DNA of 64,000 nt from UBA952 sp044361535. GTDB lineage: Bacteria; Bacteroidota; Bacteroidia; Flavobacteriales_D; Crocinitomicaceae. The position numbers and the translations under genes were made by a program. This document shows, one piece after another, positions 17,628 through 25,133 of this stretch. A model generated the notes under the pieces. That model ran no database searches. It worked only from the letters and a program-made list of their open reading frames with translations, and was not told where the DNA came from. Within the stretch, counting starts at the first letter, position 1. The number at the start of each line of letters is the position of its first letter. The stretch is taken from assembly GCA_044361535.1 (NCBI GenBank), contig JBIKIQ010000005.1, positions 1 through 64,000 on the forward strand, read 5' to 3'.

Positions 17628-18896
17628 CTACAATCCCAATAATACCTCCATTGGATCTTTGGCGCCGAAAATAATTCTTTCAGGATTTTCTAACATTTCT
17701 TTCACTTTAACCAAGAAACCAACCGATTCCTTACCATCGATTATTCTGTGGTCATATGAAAGCGCTACATACATTATTGGACGAATTTCAACCTTACCGT
17801 TGATGGCAACTGGTCGTTCAACTACATTATGCATTCCTAAAATAGCCGACTGAGGAGGGTTGATAATTGGTGTAGATAACATAGAGCCAAAAACACCACC
17901 ATTTGTGATTGTAAATGTACCACCTGTCATATCATCTGGAGTGATTTTTCCATCTCTTGCTTTTATAGCTAATCGCTTGATTTCTCTTTCGATTTCAGCC
18001 AATGACATTTGTTCTGCATTACGAACAACTGGAACCATTAAACCTTTAGGTGAAGAAACGGCAATTCCAATATCTGCATAATCGTGAAAAACCATTTCTT
18101 GCCCATCAATTTGTGCATTAACGGCTGGATATAACTTCAATGCTTCCGTAACTGCCTTCGTGAAAAAAGACATAAAACCTAAATTGACTTCATGGTGTTT
18201 GGAAAATGCATCTTTATATTTTGCACGAATATCCATGATTGGTTTCATATCCACCTCATTGAATGTAGTCAACATGGCAGTTTCATTTTTTACAGAAACC
18301 AGACGTTCTGCAATTTTTCTGCGTAACATTGACATTTTTTCACGATTCTGATTTCTTGTTCCGCCCCAACCTTGAGTTGCCTCCGCGGAGAAACCTGCCG
18401 ACATTGCGTTTACAACATCTTGCTTTGTAATTCTTCCGTCTTTGCCAGAACCATTTACTTGATTAGCAGAAATCCCATTTTCAGACATGATTTTAGCCGC
18501 TGCTGGGGAAGGAATTCCTGAAGCATAAGAAACATCTTTTTTAACTGGATCGGGATTTGGAGCCGCAGTTTTAGTTTCAACATCAGTTGCTGGTGCTGAT
18601 TTCACTTCTTCCGTTTTAGCTTCTACTTTTGGTGCAGTACTTCCAGCAGGTTTAGCCGCAGATGTATCAATTAAACAAACTACTTGTCCTACTTTGACAA
18701 CATCGCCTTCAGCTGCCTTTAGCGTTATCGTACCACTTGCCTCAGCTGGTAATTCAAGTGTTGCTTTATCAGAATCTACTTCTGCAATTGTTTGGTCTTT
18801 TTCAACATAATCTCCGTCTGAAACTAACCATGTTGCAATTTCAACCTCTGAGATTGATTCTCCCGGACTGGGAACTTTCATTTCAAGTACTGACAT
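17628..18896 (-). CDS. sucB: 2-oxoglutarate dehydrogenase E2 (dihydrolipoyl succinyltransferase)
   Basis: This is the core of the 2-oxoglutarate dehydrogenase complex in the TCA cycle, transferring succinyl to CoA. It has 422 residues. The lipoyl domain with Lys44 lies in EVDSDKATLEL, followed by a Pro/Ala/Lys/Thr-rich linker. The E3-binding domain lies at about 130-165 (IPSPAAAKIMSENGI, GKDGRITKQDVV). The acyltransferase domain ends with the catalytic SYDHRIIDGKE, His383 and Asp387. It lies 20 bases downstream of sucA on the same strand. The E3 gene is not in this window. Confidence 0.97.
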   Translation of the reverse strand: MSVLEMKVPSPGESISEVEIATWLVSDGDYVEKDQTIAEVDSDKATLELPAEASGTITLKAAEGDVVKVGQVVCLIDTSAAKPAGSTAPKVEAKTEEVKSAPATDVETKTAAPNPDPVKKDVSYASGIPSPAAAKIMSENGISANQVNGSGKDGRITKQDVVNAMSAGFSAEATQGWGGTRNQNREKMSMLRRKIAERLVSVKNETAMLTTFNEVDMKPIMDIRAKYKDAFSKHHEVNLGFMSFFTKAVTEALKLYPAVNAQIDGQEMVFHDYADIGIAVSSPKGLMVPVVRNAEQMSLAEIEREIKRLAIKARDGKITPDDMTGGTFTITNGGVFGSMLSTPIINPPQSAILGMHNVVERPVAINGKVEIRPIMYVALSYDHRIIDGKESVGFLVKVKEMLENPERIIFGAKDPMEVLLGL

Positions 18897-18916
18897 TTTC
18901 TTTCTTTTATCAATAA

Positions 18917-21643
18917 TTATTTAACAGGAACTTTCGCATAGCTAAATAGTTGGCTATACAATTTCTCCAAACGTTTTTCGTGTAATTTTTTTGAACCCTC
19001 TGCCGATGCTGCTGAAGCTGGTCTGCATACTCCAATCAATGGAATATGGCGAAGGTTCATTGCCATGTGGGTCCAAGCACCCATGTTAGCAGGTTCTTCT
19101 TGTGCCCAAATAATATTTTTTGCATTTTTATATTTCTTGACAATGGCATCAATTTGTTTTTGTGGCAACGGATATAATTGCTCGATACGCACAAAAGCAT
19201 AGGAATCTATTCCCAACGATTGCGCTTTCTCTTTCATTTCGTAATAAAACTTACCAGAGCAAAGGACCAATGTTTCAACATTTTTAACGTCTGCTGAAGT
19301 ATTATCTATAACTTCTTGGAAAGCACCGTTTGCCATTTCAGTCAGTGTAGATGTTGCCGCAGGATAGCGTAATAGCATTTTTGGTGAAAAAACTACCAAT
19401 GGCTTACGGAATTCCCGTTTCAATTGCCTTCTCAACAAATGAAAATGATTGGCAGGAGTGGATGTATTTACAATTTGCATATTGTAATCCGCACACTGTT
19501 GTAGGAAACGTTCCATGCGACCGCTTGAATGTTCAGCCCCTTGACCTTCGTATCCGTGAGGAAGAAGCATCACCAAGCCACTCTGTGTTGCCCATTTATC
19601 CTCACCTGCAGAAATAAATTGATCAACCATGATTTGAGCACCGTTGAAGAAATCACCAAATTGTGCTTCCCATATAGTCAGCCCATTCGGCGTTGCTAAC
19701 GAATATCCGTATTCGAAACCAAGTACACCATATTCAGACAATAATGAATTGTATACTTCAAACTTTGCTTGTTTTTCGGATAGGTGATTCAACGTCAACA
19801 CTTCTTCTTCAGTATCTTCTGTTTTTACAACTGCATGTCTGTGTGAGAATGTTCCGCGCTCTACGTCCTGACCAGATATACGAATTGGGTGACCTTCCTC
19901 TAATAACGTGGCATAAGCCAACATTTCTGCTGAACCCCAATCTAATTTATCTGATTTTATAGCATTCAACCGATCTTCGAAAATTTTAGCAATTTTTCGG
20001 AAGTATTTTTTTCCTTCAGGAAGCGTAGAAAGTTTAACTCCAAGATCAAGTAATTTCTTTTTGTCATAACCGGTTTTTGGTGAAGCATCAAAATCTTCCG
20101 GTTTACTATGTCGATACCCTTCCCAAGCATGGCTTAGAAAGTCATAAACTAAAGATTTCTCTTGTTTTTTTGCTATGTCAAATTCGGTTTCTAAAAAGGC
20201 ATTGTATTCCTCTTCAATTTTGCCAGCCTCGTCTTTTGAGAGAACACCTTCAGCTTCCAATTGGTTGAAATAAATTTCTCTAGGATTTGGATGTTTTGCA
20301 ATGATGTTGTACAAACTTGGTTGCGTAAATTTAGGTTCATCACCCTCATTATGACCATATTTCCGGTAGCACAATAAATCAATGAAAATATCTCGATTAA
20401 ATGCTTGTCTGTATTCAACTGCGATTTCCATAGCTTGAACAACCGCCTCAACATCGTCGCCATTCACGTGGAAAACTGGACAAAGTGTTGTTTTCGCTAC
20501 GTCTGTACAATAGGTTGATGATCGAGCATCCAAATAATTTGTGGTAAATCCAACTTGATTATTTACAACAATATGAATAGTTCCTCCTGCGCGATATCCA
20601 TCCAACTGAGCCATTTGAATTGTTTCATAAACAATGCCTTGTCCTGCAACAGCTGCATCCCCATGAATTAGAACAGGACAAATTTTAGATTCATCGTGTA
20701 ATTCATGATCGACCTTAGCACGTGCAATTCCTTCAACTACTGTATTTACAGCCTCTAGATGCGATGGATTTGGGGAAAGTGTTAAACCAATTCTTTTTCC
20801 ATTTTCAAGAGTAACATAAGAAGTGAATCCTTGGTGGTATTTTACATCTCCATCAAAGGTTGATTCAAAATCAAATTCTTTTCCTTCAAATTCAGAGAAA
20901 ATATCTTTTGGTCTTTTTTCGAATATATTCGTTAGGGTATTCAATCTCCCTCGGTGTGCCATTCCCATTACGAAATACTCAACACCTAAGCTTGAACCTC
21001 TTTTTACCAAAACGTCTAAGGCTGGAATTAAAGCTTCACCACCTTCGACGGAAAAACGTTTTTGACCAACAAATTTTTTACCCAAAAATGCTTCAAAAGA
21101 GGACGCTTGATTCAACTTTTTGTATATTTCAATCTTCCGATTTTTATCAATTACAGGTCGATTCTTTAGTTCAATCTTATGCTTTATCCACTCTACTCTT
21201 TCTGGATCTCGAATGTAAACATATTCAATACCAATTGATTGGCAATATGTCAATTCAAGATGATTAATAATTTCGCGAAGTGAATTAGGCCCAATTCCAA
21301 CGATTTCTCCTGCTTGAAATACCGTCTCTAAATCAGTTTCATTGAGGTCAAAGTTTTCAATACTTAAAGTAGGGGAATATTGGCGTCTTTCACGAACGGG
21401 ATTTGTCTTGGTAAATAAATGCCCGCGAGATCGATAGCCGGTAATTAAATTAATAACGCGAAATTCTTTTTGGTAATTTTCAGGTATTTGACCCTGATCT
21501 TCGAAATTTGTTCGTGCAAAATCAAATCCTTCAAAAAACTTTTGCCAACCGATATCTACGTTGTTGGGGTTTTGAGTGTATTCTTTGTACAAATGATCTA
21601 TCGCGGATACATCCGCATTACCGACGTATGAAATTTTGTCCAT
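18917..21643 (-). CDS. sucA: 2-oxoglutarate dehydrogenase E1
   Basis: This thiamine-diphosphate-dependent enzyme decarboxylates 2-oxoglutarate. It has 908 residues, typical for the family. The N-terminal segment (DHLYKEYTQNPNNVDIGWQ) is the E2/E3-binding tail. The ThDP region holds HGDAAVAGQGIVYE and the cofactor Asp/Asn in VNGDDVEAV. The C-terminal transketolase-like domain has PHGYEGQGAEHSSGR. It is first in the operon, read from the promoter at 21667-21674. Confidence 0.97.
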   Translation of the reverse strand: MDKISYVGNADVSAIDHLYKEYTQNPNNVDIGWQKFFEGFDFARTNFEDQGQIPENYQKEFRVINLITGYRSRGHLFTKTNPVRERRQYSPTLSIENFDLNETDLETVFQAGEIVGIGPNSLREIINHLELTYCQSIGIEYVYIRDPERVEWIKHKIELKNRPVIDKNRKIEIYKKLNQASSFEAFLGKKFVGQKRFSVEGGEALIPALDVLVKRGSSLGVEYFVMGMAHRGRLNTLTNIFEKRPKDIFSEFEGKEFDFESTFDGDVKYHQGFTSYVTLENGKRIGLTLSPNPSHLEAVNTVVEGIARAKVDHELHDESKICPVLIHGDAAVAGQGIVYETIQMAQLDGYRAGGTIHIVVNNQVGFTTNYLDARSSTYCTDVAKTTLCPVFHVNGDDVEAVVQAMEIAVEYRQAFNRDIFIDLLCYRKYGHNEGDEPKFTQPSLYNIIAKHPNPREIYFNQLEAEGVLSKDEAGKIEEEYNAFLETEFDIAKKQEKSLVYDFLSHAWEGYRHSKPEDFDASPKTGYDKKKLLDLGVKLSTLPEGKKYFRKIAKIFEDRLNAIKSDKLDWGSAEMLAYATLLEEGHPIRISGQDVERGTFSHRHAVVKTEDTEEEVLTLNHLSEKQAKFEVYNSLLSEYGVLGFEYGYSLATPNGLTIWEAQFGDFFNGAQIMVDQFISAGEDKWATQSGLVMLLPHGYEGQGAEHSSGRMERFLQQCADYNMQIVNTSTPANHFHLLRRQLKREFRKPLVVFSPKMLLRYPAATSTLTEMANGAFQEVIDNTSADVKNVETLVLCSGKFYYEMKEKAQSLGIDSYAFVRIEQLYPLPQKQIDAIVKKYKNAKNIIWAQEEPANMGAWTHMAMNLRHIPLIGVCRPASAASAEGSKKLHEKRLEKLYSQLFSYAKVPVK

Positions 21644-21666
21644 TTTTTGACTACTGTAGTGTGTCG

Positions 21667-21674
21667 CAAAGTTA
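21667..21674 (-). promoter_or_regulatory. -7 promoter element of sucAB
   Basis: There is a perfect TAACTTTG (TAnnTTTG) on the minus strand, 23 bases before the sucA start. The upstream -33 region is T-rich but has no clear TTG. Confidence 0.5.
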
Positions 21675-21741
21675 AGGAATTAAATAGAAAAACGTGTTAA
21701 ATGTACTTTCTTTTTGTATGTTCCATAGATTTAAATCGCAA

Positions 21742-21775
21742 TTGAAAATCGAAAAAATTCATTAATTTTAGTTTG
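21742..21775 (+). promoter_or_regulatory. Candidate promoter of the sigma factor gene
   Basis: A TTG at 21742-21744, a 23-base spacer and TTAGTTTG (7 of 8 to TAnnTTTG) at 21768-21775 precede the start. An AGGAG at 21793-21797 lies 2 bases before the ATG, unusual in this genome. Confidence 0.35.
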
Positions 21776-21799
21776 AACATGCAACTTTAACAAGGAGAG

Positions 21800-22366
21800 A
21801 TGAGTCTAATAACCGAGATGAGGGAAGACACCACACTGGTAATAGCCTGTTTGAAGGGTGATCCTCGTGCTCAAAAAACGTTGTTTGAAAAGTTTGCGCC
21901 AAAAATGTTTGCTGTTTGTTTGCGGTACATGGGAGATTCTGACGAAGCTCAAGATGCTTTGCAAGATGGTTTCGTGAAAGTGTTTTCAAAACTTGCGGAT
22001 TTCAAGAATGAAGGAGTTTTAGAGGGGTGGATTAGACGAATAATTGTCAACACCTGTTTAGATGCCATTCGTAAAAACCAAAAAACCAAATTTGATGTTT
22101 CTATAAACGATGTGGAATATCAACTAGAGTACAATGATAATGGTCTTCAAAGTTTGGAATTAGAGGAACTAATGAATTTGGTACAATCTATGCCTAACGG
22201 ATATCGAGTTGTATTTAATATGTTTGCTATTGAAGGGTATACCCACAAAGAAATTGGAGAGAAGTTAGGAATTAATGAAAATACATCCAAATCACAATAT
22301 TTGAGAGCGCGCGCTTTTTTACGAGAACGAATTGAAAAATTAGAATGGAAGGAAAAGACACTATAA
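21800..22366 (+). CDS. ECF-type RNA polymerase sigma-70 factor
   Basis: The protein has 188 residues. The sigma-2 region (YMGDSDEAQDALQDGFVKVF, then LEGWIRRIIVNTCLDAIRKN) binds core polymerase and the -10 element. The sigma-4 region (GYTHKEIGEKLGINENTSKS) holds the -35-reading HTH. It lacks sigma-1 and sigma-3, as ECF factors do. Its 3' end overlaps the next gene by 22 bases. That gene encodes a single-pass membrane protein with a T9SS type-B domain, so the two are a probable sigma/anti-sigma pair. An alternative start six codons later is possible. Confidence 0.95.
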   Translation: MSLITEMREDTTLVIACLKGDPRAQKTLFEKFAPKMFAVCLRYMGDSDEAQDALQDGFVKVFSKLADFKNEGVLEGWIRRIIVNTCLDAIRKNQKTKFDVSINDVEYQLEYNDNGLQSLELEELMNLVQSMPNGYRVVFNMFAIEGYTHKEIGEKLGINENTSKSQYLRARAFLRERIEKLEWKEKTL

Positions 22367-23244
22367 AAGAATTGTTTAGCCAAAAGTTGGGCAATTATGA
22401 AGTTCCGGTAAAACCGGAGCTATGGTCTTCTATTTCTTCACAAATTCCTGCTGTAACGACAACTTCGGTTGCTACAAGTGTTGGTTTAGCAACGAAAATT
22501 TTAATTGGGATTTCCGTTGCCGCATCTCTTGCCACAGGGATTTATTTCCTTCAAACTGAAAATAAAGACCAAGAAGTAAAGGATACTCCTAAAACAATTT
22601 TGCCATCTGAGGTAAAGCAAACTCTTGAGACGGATAACAAAATTGACAATTCAACTGTTGATAATCGTTCTGAAAAAACTTTTGAATCCAAAAACCAAGT
22701 AGATTCAAAAATCGCAGACAATTACACGCAAAGCAAAACACAAAACAATGTCATTTCTGGTGTATCTAATCCAGTGAAAAATGATGTGAATATTTTAGTG
22801 GAGACTAATTCAAACATTGAAATAAAAGGTAACTTTGAAATATGCCCTAAATCAGATGTAAAAGCTAAGGAAGATAGTAAAGTTAGTGACAATAAAGTTC
22901 ATATTCAGAACGAAAATATCAATCCAACCGTTCAAACAAATAGTGTTTTAATTCCTAAGGAAAGCTCAATTCAATTTACTTTGCCGAATGTTTTCACACC
23001 AAATGGAGATGGCACCAATGATTATTTGGAAACAAAAATTGAGGGTGTTAATGAATTTAGCGTAGTTGTATTAAATGAAAACGGAAAAGTAGTTTATCAA
23101 TCTCAAGATACTGATTTCAAATGGGATGGCACTTTACCAAATGGCGATAAAGCTCCTCAAGGGACCTACGTTTATTACATTACGGGAAAAGATTTGGAAG
23201 GCAGATTAGTTTCCAAACACAGCAGATTAACAATCAAGTATTAA
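22345..23244 (+). CDS. Anti-sigma-like single-pass membrane protein with CHU_C (T9SS type-B) domain
   Basis: The protein has 299 residues. A 47-residue N-terminal part (IKELFSQKLGNYEVPVKPEL, then WSSISSQI) resembles the short cytoplasmic segments of Bacteroidota anti-sigma proteins. One transmembrane helix lies at about residues 48-69 (TKILIGISVAASLATGIYF). A low-complexity Lys/Asn/Thr-rich periplasmic linker runs to about 210. From residue 213 there is a full CHU_C domain (LPNVFTPNGDGTNDYLE, then FKWDGTLPNGDKAPQGTYVYY). There is no cleavable signal peptide. The overlap with the ECF sigma gene implies a coupled pair. A role as sensor for T9SS function or envelope state is inference. Confidence 0.85.
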   Translation: MEGKDTIKELFSQKLGNYEVPVKPELWSSISSQIPAVTTTSVATSVGLATKILIGISVAASLATGIYFLQTENKDQEVKDTPKTILPSEVKQTLETDNKIDNSTVDNRSEKTFESKNQVDSKIADNYTQSKTQNNVISGVSNPVKNDVNILVETNSNIEIKGNFEICPKSDVKAKEDSKVSDNKVHIQNENINPTVQTNSVLIPKESSIQFTLPNVFTPNGDGTNDYLETKIEGVNEFSVVVLNENGKVVYQSQDTDFKWDGTLPNGDKAPQGTYVYYITGKDLEGRLVSKHSRLTIKY

Positions 23245-24096
23245 TTATATTTCAGAAAAAGAAAACGTTTCTTTTAAGCGAACGCCTTTTTCAGTATGTT
23301 GAACTGTGCAACATTCATTTACAGAATCGTGTTCAAAAAATAAAATAAATTCTTCATCAGCGGCACGATTTAGAAATGCTTCCTTTTCAGATATAGTAAT
23401 AAGAGGCCGAGTATCATACCCCATCACATAGGGCAGAGGAATGTGTCCAACACTTGGTAATAAGTCGGCCATAAAAACAATGGTTTTTCCTTTGTACTTG
23501 ATATGTGGAATCATCATACTTTCCGTGTGTCCATCGACAAATAAAACATCAACGTTTTGGAAGCAATTTGTTGAGAAATTATCCTGACGTTGTAAAAATT
23601 TTAATTGTCCGCTTTCTTCTATTGGTAAGATATTTTCTGAAAGGAAGGAAGCTTTTTCACGAGGATTCGGTTTTGTTGCCCATTCCCAGTGATTTTGTGT
23701 GCTCCAGAAAGTTGCATTATTAAATGTAGGTCTGTATGCTGATTTTGATTCATTCCATTCGATACTTCCACCGCAATGGTCAAAATGCAAATGTGTTAGA
23801 AAAACATCGGTAATGTCATTTTTAGAAAATCCAAGTTTGTGGAGGTTGCCTTCAAGCGAATCAGACCCGTGAAGAGAATAATGGGAAAAGAATTTATCGG
23901 ATTGTTTATTTCCTATACCGGTATCCACTAAAATTAAATTATTTCCATCTTCAATAAGTAATGAGCGCATCGCCCATGTACACATGTTATATTCATCAGC
24001 TGGATTGGTTTTTTGCCAGATTGTTTTAGGAACAACGCCAAACATGGCCCCGCCATCTAGTTTGAAAAATCCGGTATTTAGAACGTGTATTTGCAT
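23245..24096 (-). CDS. Metallo-beta-lactamase-fold hydrolase
   Basis: The protein has 283 residues and no signal peptide. The zinc-binding motif is THLHFDHCGG near residue 115, an earlier Asp is in LVDTGIGNKQ, and a late His lies in VDGHTESMM. The MBL family includes lactonases and thioesterases; overall it looks like the AHL-lactonase/quorum-quenching or general hydrolase branch (GGAMFGVVP at the N terminus). The substrate cannot be told from sequence. Its stop codon abuts the stop of the anti-sigma-like gene on the other strand with no base between. Confidence 0.88.
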   Translation of the reverse strand: MQIHVLNTGFFKLDGGAMFGVVPKTIWQKTNPADEYNMCTWAMRSLLIEDGNNLILVDTGIGNKQSDKFFSHYSLHGSDSLEGNLHKLGFSKNDITDVFLTHLHFDHCGGSIEWNESKSAYRPTFNNATFWSTQNHWEWATKPNPREKASFLSENILPIEESGQLKFLQRQDNFSTNCFQNVDVLFVDGHTESMMIPHIKYKGKTIVFMADLLPSVGHIPLPYVMGYDTRPLITISEKEAFLNRAADEEFILFFEHDSVNECCTVQHTEKGVRLKETFSFSEI

Positions 24097-24110
24097 TTTT
24101 TGAAAATTAA

Positions 24111-24136
24111 AAAGGCTAACTGTAAAGCTAGCCTTT
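24111..24136 (-). terminator. Terminator of the secreted protein gene 24157-25062
   Basis: The 8-bp stem AAAGGCTA/TAGCCTTT with a 10-base loop is followed by a T-rich run on the minus strand. It sits between that gene and the MBL-fold gene. Confidence 0.7.
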
Positions 24137-24156
24137 GATAATGATAGTAAATAAAC

Positions 24157-25062
24157 TTATTTTACGTAAACTTTCTTAGAAACTGAACCTTGTTCTGATT
24201 TTAAAGTAGCAAAATAAATTCCTGTTTTTAAATCAGCATACCCAAGTACGGTTCCAATATCGTTGATTGAAACAGAATTAACTTCTTTGCCACTCATATC
24301 GCTTAGAACCAATTCAGATCCCAATAAATCTGGAGTAATGTTAACAGCAACACCTTCCAATAATGGAGTAAAAGATACTTTGCTTTCTAAGGCAGCTTGT
24401 GCAATAATTGACGCTCCGGGCATATCACCTGCGTTAATGGGTTGATCGGCATCACCGTTGTATGCGTAATCATGAATTGTCAATTTTAAACCAGCAGGGT
24501 CTAATGTGTCAAGACTCAAACGAACCCATCCGTAATGAACTCCTGAACCTGCAGAAAATTTCATACCAAGAAACTTTTGGCTTACTCCTAAAAATTCGCC
24601 TTGATTGATATTATAATTAAAATTGAACGCAGGAACGGAAACCGTTCCTTGAACCCCAAGCGCAGCTTGTTGCGAACTAAAATTGTTAGCAGCAGCAATT
24701 GCATCCCCGGAATTAAGAGCAGTTACTCCGAATGTACTGCTTGATCCAATAATCTGACCTTGAACTCCACCAAGAGGCCCTGGGGTTGCAGATACTTGTG
24801 AGCCATTGTATACATAGGTAAAAGGAATTCCGTTGTAGGTCGATGAGCCTGAACCAGTTGCAAACGCAACTTGAAAAGTCATATCTGGACCTAAGTCGTT
24901 GTTGAAATCCATTTCAAAGGGTCCAGAATTTTTATCCAAGATGACATCTGGATTTACATCTGTATATTGTAAATTTTGAGCAGAAGCCACACCTGATAAA
25001 ACAAGTGAACCAGCCGCTGCAGAATAAGCTTTTAATTTTGAATGAGTATTCGTTTTCTTCAT
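24157..25062 (-). CDS. Secreted protein with T9SS type-A-like C-terminal domain (paralogue A)
   Basis: The protein has 301 residues. The long N-terminal targeting segment MKKTNTHSKLKAYSAAAGSL ends at VASAQ, followed by YTDVNPD, which is also present in the protein at 28826-29662. The middle has HYGWVRLSLDTLDPAG and IHDYAYNGDADQPI, again shared. The C-terminal 80 or so residues (LVLSDMSGKEVNSVSINDI, then LKTGIYFATLKSEQG, ending KKVYVK) match the Por_Secre_tail type of sorting domain. Probably exported by T9SS and anchored or released; the function is unknown. Confidence 0.85.
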   Translation of the reverse strand: MKKTNTHSKLKAYSAAAGSLVLSGVASAQNLQYTDVNPDVILDKNSGPFEMDFNNDLGPDMTFQVAFATGSGSSTYNGIPFTYVYNGSQVSATPGPLGGVQGQIIGSSSTFGVTALNSGDAIAAANNFSSQQAALGVQGTVSVPAFNFNYNINQGEFLGVSQKFLGMKFSAGSGVHYGWVRLSLDTLDPAGLKLTIHDYAYNGDADQPINAGDMPGASIIAQAALESKVSFTPLLEGVAVNITPDLLGSELVLSDMSGKEVNSVSINDIGTVLGYADLKTGIYFATLKSEQGSVSKKVYVK

Positions 25063-25090
25063 GTGATTTTATTTCAAATGGTTAACAATT

Positions 25091-25122
25091 CAAAGATAGG
25101 AAAAAATAGTATATGGACACAA
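25091..25122 (-). promoter_or_regulatory. Promoter of the secreted protein gene 24157-25062
   Basis: On the minus strand there is a TTG at 25122-25120, a 21-base spacer and a perfect -7 TATCTTTG at 25098-25091. The start codon follows 28 bases later. Confidence 0.65.
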
Positions 25123-25133
25123 TTAACGCAAAC

